Assembly: GCA_033675545.1 (NCBI GenBank)
Contig: JAWDGP010005302.1
Location: 717,501 to 781,500 of the forward strand
Source of the DNA: Elysia crispata
Lineage: Eukaryota; Mollusca; Gastropoda; Plakobranchidae
Length of the DNA: 64,000 nucleotides
Direction: 5' to 3'
In this document: piece by piece, positions 39,124 to 54,039 of the stretch
How positions within the stretch are numbered: the first letter of the stretch is position 1
Layout: each line of letters starts with the position of its first letter
The notes under the pieces: model-generated
What the model was told of the DNA's origin: nothing
What the model saw: the letters and a program-made list of their open reading frames with translations, nothing else
Databases searched by the model: none
Made by a program: the position numbers and the translations under genes

Positions 39124-41540
39124 TGACTTTACTCGTTGAGTTCTGTTTATTTTCTAGTTCTAGTTATGTTATTATTTTACTTCGGCTTGTATTTCTATTT
39201 TATTAATTTTTTTTTCTTGTTCTCTTTCTAGTTCAGAATCTGGTTTTATTTCTAATTTTTAGTTCAGTTTCAGTACTTGATCTGTGAATTGACACGACAA
39301 TAAATTATACACTGAAAACGAACTTCGTCTATTTATTTGTTTCATAAATCACAGTACATAATTACCTCTTTCAAATAAATAGAGCACCGGCCAACATTAA
39401 CCTAATTGTACTTTCAAATCTCTGTTGTTGTTTTTTTGCTGTGTTTTTTTTTTAATTATTGTCGTAAAAAAAAAAATTAGAAAAGTGGAGGGAAAAGAAA
39501 ACGTTCAGGAAATTGGTTGAATGCAATTCAATAATGCTACTCCAAGATCACACAAGAACCCTCGTAATCACCTCGTAATTCCAAGTTGTCGTAGAATGCT
39601 GTATAATTATATGTAAGAGTGATAAGTCATGAGCTTACAAGGTCACTCTTTTGCCACGGGGTAGCCTACGTTCTGGTCTCAGAGATACTCGTTATATCGA
39701 GTATCATCCTCGGTTCCAGATATGCTGGATAAAAAGAAGCTGAATCTTGAAACAGGAGGCATTGCTTCTTGTCTTTGTGTCAGGCCTGTGGTTGAGGCAA
39801 ATCATTGTTACTGTGCGACGCATGTTCACATCATGTCCGTCGTGCCATGTCAACAATGACTGCTTCATTTTATTTTCTCGTAACTGTGAGCAACAATCCG
39901 TTTCTTGTCGTGTTTATCCATCCTTCTACAACTAAATTGCAGTGATCCAGACATCTTATCTCTTGCATAATGGAGGATTCGACATTCTTACGGAACGCAC
40001 CTCTGCATAACACTATCTCGACTATCTTTGCTCGTTCGCTCGATTTGTGCATTGTCTAAGGTTTCAGTATGATTCTTTCAAGCAAAAAGACCGTGTATAT
40101 ATCGATTAATGATCAATTTATGAATGTCACAAAAAAATCGCCAAACTTGTTACAGTTTTTAATCAAGGACGAAAAAACAAAATAATATCGGCAAACATTG
40201 TAATGTTCAACTACTTTATTCTTCTATGCTTTCTCTACTCTGGCCATATCTACAGGCATTGCTGATAGTCAATGTCACTATTAGTCAAGTTTAGGACACA
40301 ACGCTTCCTTTTGTAAAGGAGCGGTTACAAACCGGAACAGCAGGCAGTAATGAAGCGTCTTGCAATAAGCCTACTAGTTTACTTGATGTTTTCACACGTT
40401 TCAAGCCGCTTTGTTTCTGATGCTCTTCTTTTGTAGGTTACAGTTGTTTCCATGCCCGACACTTCCGCCGCATAGATCTCTCTATCTCTAAAAAGATAGA
40501 CTTTTTTCAGTGTATTCATGACTTTTGACGCAATGCCTCAAATTAATATCTTCACAATTATTTTTTAAGTAATTTGTACGTTACATTAACGCTCAAGTGT
40601 TGATTAAGCCAATCTACAGTTCTGTCTGAAATAACGATTTCTTCGAGTGGAAAGCTCTGAATATGCCTCAGTACATTATTTATTCTTGGCTCTACCAGTG
40701 TTTACGGTTTTTATGTTTCCGTTCGCGTTGATTCTCCTGTATTATTTCAAATGTGTCTTTCACGTGTAATTTTTCCACAAGTTCTTTTCACTCAAAAAGT
40801 ATTCAGTTTTTCTTCATATTTGGACTTTGCATAAATTCCTATTAATGCCACGATCTTTAGATAAAAGTGGTGCGAATATTTTGATGACCCGTGAGTAGTT
40901 CCTTATTGGACTTAGCTAGCACAGCACACAAGCAGCTCGTAATGTTTGCAATGAGCCATATTGTCTGGAGTTAAATACGCCATTTGGTCTATTGTCACTC
41001 ATAACAAATTTATCAGGTGTCGCTATTTAGAAATATAAATCGGGTTATGTTTAGAAAATTGCTTATGTAAGTTCTTGCTTTATGTCTTCTGAAAAGACGA
41101 GTGTTGCGGATCTCTTTAAACAGCGAGAAAAAAAAAAAAAAGAAAACTATCGATTAAATCGATCTACATTTTCTGACCCTGTTGGAGTAATGACGAGACA
41201 ACTGGGGTGTGTGGTTCAGGCTTTGATAAACCTTAACGATACTGAAGTGCTGCTGATTTCTATCCCAATGAATTTTTTTACAGATACCATGACTTGATTT
41301 GTGTATGAACCATTCCGATCCCCATAATAAGAAAATATTGAGCCTACCGCCTCTTCATCTGATTAATCGGGGGATCTAGCAAGTTAGACAAGTCAATTTG
41401 GCGTGGATTGTACGGCAACATCATTATCATGAGTATTTGTTGTTGATAACCACTTTTAAGCTATAAGTATGCAAATTGATCCATGCGGTGGTACATGTAT
41501 TAGAACATGCAGATAATAATATTTTATTTTTTGTCGATAG
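39124..41540. other. no gene recognised
   Basis: No supported gene. ORF 41082-41297 (+, 71 aa) contains a poly-Lys run from an A tract and resembles nothing I know. It lies 250 bp upstream of the 82-aa ORF, and any link is speculative. Confidence 0.4.
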
Positions 41541-41558
41541 CCACATTGAGTGGTGACA

Positions 41559-41807
41559 ATGTCACAAAGAACAAGCAATGAAAATCCCAGGCGTCCAGCA
41601 ATGGAAAGCTGGAGAGTCAGACTAGATGGTAGGGGTAGGGGGCAATATTATGACCTCCCAATAGACCCAGTACTGTGGACAGCTGCTCCTCTGAATTTAC
41701 CAGTTCAAGAATACAGAAAATCTCAGCAGGCACAGTCATATTATCAGGCAGCAGGCATCATTGTGAAGGACATTACTTCTGCTTCCCAAGACCAGCAAAG
41801 TTCATAA
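41559..41807 (+). CDS. unrecognised 82-aa protein
   Basis: A complete small ORF. An in-frame TGA lies just upstream (41547-41549), the ATG has A at -3, and TAA closes it. AATAAA is at 42043-42048, about 240 bases downstream. The protein is not low-complexity and has the balanced composition of a real coding region: MESWRVRLDGRGRGQYYDLP, then IDPVLWTAAPLNLPVQEYRK, ending in a Gln/Ser-rich tail. No signal peptide or membrane segment is visible. An acceptor-like TTTTTTGTCGATAG precedes 41541, so the ORF may sit in the last exon of a gene whose 5' exon is non-coding. I do not recognise the family. A chance ORF or decayed exon remains possible. Confidence 0.5.
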   Translation: MSQRTSNENPRRPAMESWRVRLDGRGRGQYYDLPIDPVLWTAAPLNLPVQEYRKSQQAQSYYQAAGIIVKDITSASQDQQSS

Positions 41808-42164
41808 AATCAGTCTCCTGAGAATTTCAGAGCTGTTTTCTTATTATTCAAGAACATTCCTTTATCATAGTAATAATAGCGGGACTCTCATATTAATTTC
41901 ATTGAAGATTGATTAGGAAACAATCGGGTGCCAATATTTTCCGGAATATACGTCGATAGACCTAGATGCACAATGATATTTTGTTGGGTGTTGTGCTACC
42001 CAGTTAAAGCCATAATCTATCCAACAAACAGAAGCAAACCAAAATAAATCATGAGTGCGTTTTCTACAATCGTTCAACCTGATTTAAATTTTCATATCGG
42101 TCTTAACTGAGCACTGCGAGAAGCTTCATTGCGCTAAAAAAGTTGCACTTCCTAAAATTAATGT

Positions 42165-42300
42165 ATGGTTTACACGTAGCGAAATGTTGCTGCAATAAAT
42201 CGCTTTCCATGTCCTTAGAATGTCGTTTGCAACAAATCTTTCTGTGTTTACACGGAGCGATTTGGTGCTCTGTTGCTTTCAGCATCTCGCTAGTGATGTT
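42165..42300. mobile_element. possible MITE fragment with repeated GTTTACACG motif
   Basis: GTTTACACGTAGCGAAATGT and GTTTACACGGAGCGATTTGG occur about 90 bases apart in the same orientation and resemble the tip seen at 350-475. They are probably fragments of a Harbinger-like MITE family. No terminal repeat pair or target duplication was found. Confidence 0.3.
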
Positions 42301-43128
42301 CTATTAAGAGCAGATCTCAGTATGTGAAATAACCTTATTCTGTGCTTTCCGAATCTTTTAAACGTTCAGCGTAGAAAGTTGTGATTTCGAGTAAAACGTG
42401 GTTTAAGGTGCACTGCCGAGCAGGAATTCACAGATGCGCATTTTCTTCAACATACACGACAATCAATGTTTTTTAGGATGTGTAAGCAGATTTGGATTTT
42501 ATTAAAATTAGCTTACTATTCCAAAATCTCTTTTTGACATGACTTGTGTGCTTTGGATTAAGTTATTTTCAATAAGTTCAAACATGTAAAGAATATGTGT
42601 TTCAGAGAAGTAATACTTAAAGCATACTACAGCCATCGTTGTGTGTTAAATGCCAGAAATATCTTCACAGTACAGCAATAATAATAACAAAGAAACAAAA
42701 AAATGAAAAAGAATTCACAAACTTTGGAGGACTATATCTCTCTATCACAGATAATAAATATCTAATCTTGATGTAACACAATGGAAGTAAGTCGGCATAT
42801 ATCCATCTGTCTAATCTAGATTAGATATAAAGTCAACACTGTTTAATTCAATCCTCAGGGGACATACCTAATAACATTGACTTACCTGAAAAATCGAGTG
42901 AAGTAAACAAGGGAGTTATCTACCCTGTAAAAATCGTATTTTTATACTCTGTCACTATAAGCAGACTATTGATTTTTTGTCTGTTTTGATTTTTGTTATG
43001 TTTTGTTTTTGTTATTTAGAAATAAAAAGGTTTACCCTTTTCTTTGTTCTTATTATAGCCTGTTTCGGTATTGATCTTTGCTCTTCACTATCGCCCAATA
43101 AGTTAAATTATCCTTTGAGCGTCAGAGT

Positions 43129-43320
<192 letters not shown>

Positions 43321-43681
43321 ACTAATATATTTCATTGCCATTGGTATCGGGTTTTTTCAGTTTGTTCCTCTTTCAAATACAATAAAGACCTAGTAGTGAA
43401 AAATCAATCTGGTTCGGGTGCAGGGCCTATCTTGCTCTTGAATTAAGATGAAGTGTATTCTTGCTTAGGATTTTATAGCAATCAGCAGGCAAAATGTATC
43501 TCAATAATAAATTTGATACTCCTACAACCTGGTAGAGATGGAAGGGGTGGGCATTGTTCAGTCAACCAATCGCACTTCTCAGAGTTAACAGGTTTAGCCT
43601 ACAAACACAAATAACGCCCAATATTCTTGGCCTAGCCTTACAGGCGAGGAGAGATGGGATGGGAGAACAGTGTTACAACTA

Positions 43682-44594
<913 letters not shown>

Positions 44595-45349
44595 TAAAAT
44601 TTTTCAGCAGCTAGTGAGTTATTAATTATAAATTCAATTCAAAACTGTATTTAATCCATTGTGAAAACGACGTGTAAAAATATATGAAAGAGAGTATACA
44701 ATGGAAGTACAAGTTTAGGATTAAGGTATACTTATACAATATATAGGATGATAAAACTAAGAATAGAGCCTACATACATAGCGTAGTTTAAATTTATAAA
44801 GAGAAGGTACGACACTGGTGTTTCAAGCGGAGGACAACTATATATTTTTATGAAAAGCTCCGGCAGTTGAGCACTCTTATGAATTATTCTAACTCATCTT
44901 CAAACTATTATATATATAAGTATATAATTATTATATCGATCTTTTTATTTTTTCACACAGAGTAAATAATGCAATAAATAGTTGACAAATTTACTTTACA
45001 ACTTGATAAAAACCTTAAACCCCCTTCCCAAACCCCACAAAATAGATCCCACGCCCTCTTCCTGATTTTAAGAGCCATGCCCAAGACCGTGCTGGGCTGA
45101 TGGAAGGGAGACCATGCAAATGAATCATCGAATCCACACATTAGCGTAGTGGGATCCCTTTCAGACAGTCGTTGTAACCGGAAGTTTGAAAATTGGGCTT
45201 AGTGTTTTTTTCCTCTGCAGATTCTATGAAGTAAATCAAAAGATTCGCTTCATTCACGTTTATGTGATTCACTTTTTATCTGTCAGTAGGTGGACACTGG
45301 ATGCAAGTTTAGCATGGAGCAAGAAACATATCGGATTTAGAAACCTATA

Positions 45350-46160
45350 TTAGATCTAGATCTAGATCTAAAGCTCCAGACCAAATTCTTTTTTGTCTCC
45401 TTAAAGGTTTGTTTACTCGGCTATCTAGATCTAGATTCTAGATCTAGATCTAGATTCTAGATTCTAATGAAAATCTAGATCTAGATCAAGATTCTATGAT
45501 ATTATAAGAAAATACTTTAGATTTCTAGACTCTAGGTTCTGGTTTGAAGCACTTGTTTGACCGTTTATTGTGCGTGTGTGTGTTGTTTTTTTTTTTTAAT
45601 CTTTACATGGCTAAGATCTGGGTCAGATCTTTAGATCTATTTGGCATTCTCTCCTATTTCTAATACAGTGGTACTAGACTAGATTCTAGATATAGATTTC
45701 TTCTAGATCTAGATCTAGACTTGGATCTAGATCGATCTAGATTAGATCTAGGTATGAGATTTTATCTGAAGATTAGGGGGATCTCGATCTAGATCTAGCC
45801 TAGATCTTAGATCTATTATCTAGATCTAGATCTAGATCTAGATTTAGATCCAGTCATATCAAGATCTGTTCCATGTCTGTATATAACCTAGTTTTCCTAA
45901 AACATATATTCAAGATGTTTAGATCTGACGGAATAAGCTGCATAAAATCTAGACTCTAGACCTATCTAGTTGTTGGTATAGGGCTGGTTTGTAGACAGAT
46001 GGCATCTAGATCTAGATACAGATAAACTTATAAAGTAATGAATCTAGAACTAGATCTAAATCTTGATAGTTCTAGATCTAAATGATACTGATAAGCTTAG
46101 TTTGAATGTAATAAGGCTTGATCAAAGATGAGGCAATTAGATCAATCTAGATCTAGGTCT
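45350..46160. repeat. degenerate (CTAGAT)n palindromic hexamer cluster
   Basis: The self-complementary hexamer unit CTAGAT, giving runs such as TCTAGATCTAGATCTAGA, recurs dozens of times over 800 bp between short unrelated spacers. A weaker cluster lies at 27875-28075. Confidence 0.85.
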
Positions 46161-48357
46161 TATGCATATATAAAATGAATCTGAATGCTAAATCCCCAGT
46201 GTAAGTGTGTTTTGATTGGTTTAACTTAAGTTTAGACATATAATTCATATATTGGTTATGTAACTACTTAACCAATAAATGCACATTGGGATCCATTACA
46301 TCAAATAACTGGAAAATTTCACACATTAGTCACCAGTTTAATTAAATAACATTTTCTAGATCTTTGTCAAGTTAAGTTTAAGTGTTGAAATGACTTGATC
46401 AGGTCTTCTTCTCTTGACTTTGTTCATAGGTAATATCTGCAAATTAGAGCACATTTATGGATTTAGCTCAATTTTAACTTGCCAAGTAAATTCGCAAAAT
46501 ACGACAAACTCCATCTTTTGCCTGTTACCAAACCTAGCCCTCTTCACCGTGCAACTATTTATTGTTTTCAAACTTTATGCTCTCTAGAACTACACAGGCA
46601 AAAGCCTCAAGCTGATGTCTCTTGACTATGAAATTTTCTTCGTCCTAAATCTTTAAAGTGTGGTCCTTATGAATCCAAATTGAACCTGTAACCCTCATTG
46701 TAATTTGTATTCTGATCCTTTATCCAGATGACCCTATTTATATTTTCAAAGCTCTCCAGACTTCAGACCAATCTCTTGAACCTTTTGCATTAAATTGTAA
46801 TTTAAAAGGAATACTGCTCTTAACTTTCTTGACAAAGCTTTATAACTATAAATCATCTAAATGCGAAACCTTAAGTAGATCTTACAGATTTTGGCAGACT
46901 TTCTGATATCCCTTCTTAATTATGAGTTGTTTAGATTTTCTGACTGTGTCTCAACATGTGTATGAGTTGTTTTATTTAACAATAATAATTAAATTTGCTA
47001 GCAAGCCTGGTCGAAATCCTATTCTTAACAAATGGCTCTATAGTTAGTTTCTAGAGATGGCAGCTTTCTTTCAAGCCAATGAGAGGGCTGAATAGGTGAC
47101 AATTGGTCTCTCAACACGGGCAATTTTGTATCTCTCTCCTTTTATATAATTCCTATACCCTCTCATTTTTCAACATATCACTGCCCTTTATGGGTTCCTT
47201 CACCTACTCATCATATATTGATGTACTATAATTTTAGTTGGAATATTAATAATTTTTGATTGGTTTGAAGAATAGTTGAATGCAGTCTTTTTATTTTGTT
47301 GTTGCTGTTACTTTATTAGCCGATAAAAAATAGAATTACCTATTGAAAAAGAAGTAAGCAAATCATGCTTTAGCCCAAGTATCATTGTTTTTATATGATA
47401 TCTTAGTTTCTTAAGTTCAAATAATCCTTAAAGTGATTTTTTTACTACTTAGTCTTGATGTTGTCAAAATGTTGTGACTTGAAAGACTTTCAAAGTCAAT
47501 GATTTTATTTACATTGTCCGTTTTTATCCGTGATTTGCGGAGGTGCTTTGAACAGTTGATCAAACTTTTTTTAGTTTTTCCTTGAAGTAGCGGCTCCCAA
47601 TGTAGAGGAATGTTGTGAGAAATAAAAACTTGAATTCAAAGTAACATTATTTTTAAGGAATAGCCAGTGTTTTTTTTTTTATTATTTGTTGTGGGGGGGG
47701 TGGCACTTTGCTGCCTGGAAATGAAAAGAATATGAATATAATTTTTATTGTTTAAAATGAGTAATGGATTCACTGTTTCATTGCAATGAAAATGCATTTA
47801 TTGTGTTATTGCCTTGTATTTTTTTGCTCGACAATTTTTTTATTGTTGGGTTTCATTTTTTTTCAAAGTTCTTATATTATATGTTATTCAACTTTTTTTT
47901 ATCAATAGATTAAAAATTTCATAATGATTTGCATGGATTCTTAATATATTGCTGCTGACATTGTGCATTATCTTTCTAACATAATTTCCATCTAGTTTAG
48001 TTCATTCAAAAGAAATTCCATGTTCAGTGAGAGAGGAAAAAAAAGTTCTCCTTCTTTTTAATATCTGAATTCTTTGTGTGTCAAAATTTCAGTGCCTTCT
48101 TATGAAAAGCTAAATCCACCATGATTAAGATTCTATTCATTGTTCAAAACCTGTTTATATTTTCAATCTTTATGAGTGTATACTCTTTTCCATTTTTACA
48201 TCACCGTTGTATTGTTGAATTAGTCTTTCATTTATCTTTGAAGTGTAAGACTTCATTCTTATTTCAGTTGCCTTTAATATTATTCCCTGACCCAGACTAA
48301 CCAGCCATTGGCGTAGTGCATTAATACCAAACATCAATCCTATAAGCATGCTTAGCG

Positions 48358-48360
<3 letters not shown>
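46161..48360. other. no feature seen
   Basis: AT-rich. A TTTTTTTTTTATTATTTGTT and G-run spot at 47670-47702. No ORF above 60 codons. Confidence 0.55.
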
Positions 48361-48423
<63 letters not shown>

Positions 48424-48429
48424 TCTTCT

Positions 48430-48471
<42 letters not shown>
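48361..48471. repeat. (TC)n-(TTC)n-(TAG)n compound microsatellite
   Basis: About 30 TC units, a few TTC, then TAG units with ATT interruptions. Confidence 0.95.
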
Positions 48472-48472
<1 letters not shown>

Positions 48473-48593
48473 GCGTTATCGTTATTTTTAAAATACTTTT
48501 ACTATTACTATTACAATGAGAATGACTTTTTCTGTTACGAATGTTCATTCTACAATATGCTGTGCAATTACTTCGTCATCATCATAATCTATC

Positions 48594-48815
<222 letters not shown>

Positions 48816-49330
48816 CATTCTTCTCAGGCATATATATATTTATATATACATGTGTATATATGCCAACATGATCAATGTAATTCCTTTTTCATCAGATGAT
48901 AGTTGTCGTATTTTCCTTTTCATCCCTCAGTCTTTTTCGCATGACAGTGGCAATTACCTGACGATGATCTATGGCCCACTCCATAGATTGTTTGAACATG
49001 TCTGTGCGAGATGCTGTCAGTATGAACCAGGTTTCAATCTTGTCATTACATCATTGCTTTAAACACAGGATCACGAGTCATGGCCGCTTGGTTTGTGAAT
49101 CTAGAGCAAGTCTTTCCTATAGAGAAAAAGCATCGTTTTGTTATTATACTGCAAAGACTTTTTGGACGAACCACTTGTATTTATTATCGTCAAGGGCCAT
49201 TGATCTGTGGGCTGACATTGGTATCTTGACCTGCTCATAAAACCTTTTTCCTTGGACTCCATTAAAAGTACCGGTACCCTACACTGTGCCAAAAGTGTCA
49301 TATATCTCTTATCGTCATTGTACTTTTCCT

Positions 49331-49441
<111 letters not shown>

Positions 49442-51188
49442 CCTTTGTCGTTCCTGCCAATGAATAATTAACAAAGTTTGAATCTGTCATTTCCTTTCTT
49501 GAAATCAAAAAGGTCTGACTGGGCTTTGAAAAACTTGCCCAAGAAATTATATCCTCTCACAGCTAAAATATGAGTTGTGTACTTTTTGGGCATATGAACT
49601 AAAATTTGAGATGGACTTTGTGTTTTTTAAGTTACATCGTCTCCTTCTTGTTAAGGCTACGGCGCGAATCTCAGTACATAAGCTATATTGCACTTTCAAG
49701 GTTTATAGGCTTTTAAGCCTTTAGGTAGTTTATGGCATTCTTGAACTGCCAGGTGATTTGGATGACCCTCTACGGTTTTTTTTGTTGTTTTTTTTTTTTG
49801 GACAAATAACTTAATAAGTGAATGATGGCGTCGTCAGGAGGCAAAGTCTTAAATTTGACATCGCAAATAGAAAACTAAGGAAGTTTAAACAAAAAAACAA
49901 AACAAAACAAAACGGAATAAATCGAGTGCTGAAAGACATTCATAGACTGCTTGGGATAGATCTGTATCAAGGGATAGATCTGTATCTTACGGATCCGTGG
50001 GACCAGTAACGTCGCAGAAGCAGTTGCGTCCCATTGCAACTTGGTTAGGCATTTCTCGCGACCTTGATATGACGGCAGTGCGGTACCGGGGATGATAAAG
50101 TGCTTGAATTGTTTTGTGCACACTATGTGAACAAATTTGAAGTGTTTAGATAAAACCATCCGTTGGTACTACAATGTTGCTTAACGAATTGGTGTCACAT
50201 AGCAATAACAACATACACACGATTGCTGCGAAGAGTAAAGCTGTGGCCAATTATTAGAACTTTGATTCATAAATTAGTGTCCTTCATCTCGAAATGGGCG
50301 TAAGTAAAGCAGATGCAACTTTTTTTTTAATCTTTTAATGCAGCATCATTTAGCACCTGTCGGATTTGAACTTAATGTTTGAACGGAGTAATAAACAGAA
50401 AAAGAGGGAGGGGGGGGGGGTAATAAGAGAGCTCGAAGGTTTTGATATTGGTCATATTTTTTTGGGTTTTAATGATGCAGATCTAAGCCCTTTTCTTTCT
50501 CAATCTATGGATATAGGGAAAAAATATGAATGTTGGTATAACAAAATTTTGCTTTTCTAGTTGTTATATTATAACCGAGTTTTTTAAACCAACTTATTAG
50601 ATTAGAGACAGACAGGCAGAGGGAGGAAGGGACGTAGAGGAGAAGAAAATGGATATCTAGAATTAAACAAAAAATTCTTATCACTACTTTGCAAAATAAT
50701 GGCAACACTTAATGTAATCACCGTGAATTCGTTCTTTCCAACAAAGGGTGGTGCATGAGTCAGGAAGATTATATCTAAGCAAAGGGCATCTACATTGTAA
50801 TGTAAATCCTATGCGAGCTTAGAAGTTAGACAGGCCAGAAAGCTTGTTTTTCTTGGCAAGCTCTATCGTCTATAGCTGGTGGCCTAGCTCCTACTGCTCT
50901 TTCAGATTAAGGAACAGTCCCTACTTTAACTTTTGGATTTTCATAAGCAAATTATAGATTTTAGTATCAGTTAAGGTGTAAATTGAAAGTGCATAATTTT
51001 TTAACCAAGAAAGATTGTCCATTTTGTGCCCATGGTACTCATCTGAGGTGCGTTCCCGATGATCTTGTCTCTTTAATCCATTGTTGCATCTTTCATCACA
51101 TAATTACATCCAAATCTCACAGCGCTATTAAAAGTTACCTTAAGGAGCAATGTGTAAAGTCTTTAACTGACAATTTTATTTACCTAAT
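49442..51188. other. no gene; small tandem duplication near 49954
   Basis: GGGATAGATCTGTATC is repeated back-to-back (about 49954-49988). Other ORFs are short and motif-free. Confidence 0.45.
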
Positions 51189-52266
51189 ATGCGAGGGGGA
51201 TTCAAGAAGTCTTTGGTTTACATACATGTAATTATGAAGCAATAAAGATAGAGGTTCGTACATTGGTGAACATACTTTTTATTTTTCTACTGAGTCAACA
51301 TGCAGAGTTACACTTTTCTGCCACCTCTCTTTGACCTAAGTGCGGTAAATGAGCTGCATGTTGCAGAATTCCAAAGCCACACTGTTGTGCTGTCTAAACT
51401 ACTTGTTGTTCCCTGTGTGTGGTGGCATTCCCATGCAGTAGGAGGAACCCATTATTGAGTTTTCCAAGCCTTTTTCTCACCAAATCGGACCGCAATTTCA
51501 CCAGCAAGCCTGAGTGACGGTTTGTCTATTTTCCCGGCCTGTAGTTAGTCGCAATATCACTGTCACAATCCCAGAAGCACGGCAATATGACCTTTCCACG
51601 TGATGATGTCACTTTTGTCTTCTTTGGTGAAGGAGAAGAAGGGATTTTCCAATGCGTGAACAATTTTTGTAAAGGAACAGACATAACTCCAAGTTTCATC
51701 CATAGTTACCATATTTTGAAAGAAATGTGTGTCACTGGACCTCATTCGAAGGAGAGACCTATCACTGATTCCAGTTTCACTTAACAGTTGTTTGACAGTT
51801 ATGTGTCAATTTTGTAAAACTTGTTTCTTCACTTTTATAACTTAAGGACGACAAAAGATGGGCGCCCCCCACTATCTTCATCTATTAGCGACATGAACCC
51901 AGATTTGAATTTTCTTACCGAGTATATCGCAGTATGATATCACGGACATAGATCATTACAAACTTGGACCTTTTATTGAAAAAATATCACTAGAGGATTT
52001 TCCTCGCAAAGAATAAAAACTTGATAACTGAGCGATATTTAACCGAATACATGCTGCTGCATGCAGTTTTAGCGAAGAAAAACAAACGATTTTATACTTT
52101 GGTTTCATCAAACGTGCTAACACTTTTATGCCTAATTATCGTCGGTTTTTCCTGGAAATTTGCATTTCTCGTTCCAAAGAAAAAATCTAAAGGCTGAAGA
52201 AAATTGCAATGCTCTACCACGATTCCTTCCTACTCAGACCAAAGACTTCTTGAAACCACCTCACAT
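51189..52266 (-). mobile_element. decayed mariner transposon
   Basis: Terminal inverted repeats of about 31 bp are still clear: left ATGCGAGGGGGATTCAAGAA from 51189 and right ending at 52266; both share TTCAAGAAGTCTTTGGT. The minus strand encodes mariner blocks: HITVKQLLSETGIS (helix-turn-helix, about 51770-51815), VTMDETW (the first catalytic aspartate, about 51690-51710) and KERWQKSVTLHVDSVEK (C-terminus, about 51290-51340). At 1.08 kb it is shorter than the usual 1.3 kb and has many stops and deletions, so it cannot be autonomous. Confidence 0.85.
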
Positions 52267-52327
52267 TTGTAATCTATCATCGCTGTGTTTTAAACTTGCA
52301 TCTGCATAATTATGACTATATACCTAT

Positions 52328-52328
<1 letters not shown>

Positions 52329-52407
<79 letters not shown>
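52329..52407. repeat. (TC)n microsatellite
   Basis: About 38 TC units, starting about 60 bp beyond the right end of the mariner relic. Confidence 0.95.
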
Positions 52408-52409
<2 letters not shown>

Positions 52410-53686
52410 CTTTTTTGCCTTCTAAAGCTCTGGTAAAAGTCATTCTTTTCTTCATTTGATCGTGAATGGAGGAAAGAGGGATTAGGTGGAGGATTGGGGA
52501 GGTATGGATACGGCAGCATTCGGTGATTTCTCAACTGCGAAAGAAAAACTGTCACGATCTATTTCAGTTCTGGAGGACCCAATATGATATTATATGGTAG
52601 TAGAAGAAAGAAAAAGAAGTAGTATTAGCTTCCTTACTGTTTTACCCGTCTCTTTGACTACTTCTTGCAGCTGTTTCTGTTTCTGTGTCTCTCTGTGTTA
52701 TTTATCTATCTCGCCCCTCTCTTTTCTCCTACCTCTAAGAACTAACATATAAAAAAATACTTTATATAAATTATTTTTAAATTTATGCCTCGCGCAGGAG
52801 TGAAATATCACATGAAAATTTGTCAGATTATTCCGTGCATTGTCTCATTTGATATACGACTAGCCAAAGCTCTCTGCCTTTATTTAAATAAAAACCTCCA
52901 GATTTTTCAAGGAGTACTTTTTTTTTCTTTTTAATTTAGTTTTCTTTAGTAAGAGATTGATCGAACCTACCATTTCTACGCAAGAGAAAGAGTGAAGTTT
53001 TTATTATTTTATTTTGTTTTCCCTGACATTGTCTGACAAGTGACATGTTCAAGATAGTCTTTTTGGGTTATTACTTTTGTATTGATCTCCAACTTTATAA
53101 ACTAAAACGAGCTTTAATTTGCTGTATTTTTTGTTTTAAATATGCAGCATTCTTCAGTCGGTGAATGAGTCGTGTCACGACATGGCGTCGGTATAATAAG
53201 TCTCTTATGCAGTGTATTCAACTGCTGCCCCAAGTACGTTCTTAACCCCCTTGTTTTTTTCCTTGATTCACTTTCACTTCGTCCAAATTCTCAAAGAGCG
53301 ATGAAATGACACTGTAATTAGTATTTCCCAAATCAATTTGTTTGGTTTCAGTAATAATTTTGGGGCGCAAGTTCTTTCGGTCTGATTATATAACTCTAGT
53401 ATCTTCAAAAAATTGTAGGTTCGGATATTGTCATTATCATAACATTTTAAAATTCCTCAACATGCTTAGTCTCTACGATTTTACCATTGGAACTTTTTTG
53501 TCCTTTTTTTTTCCCAAGTAAAATGTGATTTTTGTGTGTGTGTTTTTTGTTCTAATCAAAGATATCTGTTCAAAATCACAGTCGTAGTACTTTGTGTGTA
53601 ATTTTTAGAGCTATGCTATACCCTACTGCGAAAATCAACTTGTAGCACTGGTGCTAGAATCTAATGAGTTACTGTAAATCTCTAAG

Positions 53687-53689
<3 letters not shown>
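52408..53689. other. no feature seen
   Basis: AT-rich sequence with T homopolymers and no coding signal. Confidence 0.55.

Positions 53690-53772
<83 letters not shown>
53690..53772. repeat. (CA)n-(TA)n microsatellite
   Basis: A few ACACAC units, then about 38 TA units. Confidence 0.95.
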
Positions 53773-53774
<2 letters not shown>

Positions 53775-54039
53775 AATAGAGATATAGATATAAAATGCGG
53801 AAGTCCTCAACACACTGTTATCCTAATGCTGTTGTGGACAACCTGGTGCATGTTATTTATCGTGGAACGAAGGATATACACATGTAGTGTTCGACACCTT
53901 TCAAAGCGAAACTATGGCCATTATTCCTCTTTCGCATGACCCACCGAATTTCGTCGGAAACGTTTAATTGTTTTTGTTGTTTTTGCATTAAATACACGCA
54001 ATTCATTATCACCATGCATGTATAAAGCTAGTGTTGGCC

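Noticed and set aside
48361-48471. Direct-repeat array considered as CRISPR
   Set aside because: Simple microsatellites without spacers in eukaryotic sequence; no CRISPR-like array occurs anywhere in the window.
51563-51745. 60-aa minus ORF as a gene
   Set aside because: It is the VTMDETW segment of the mariner relic.
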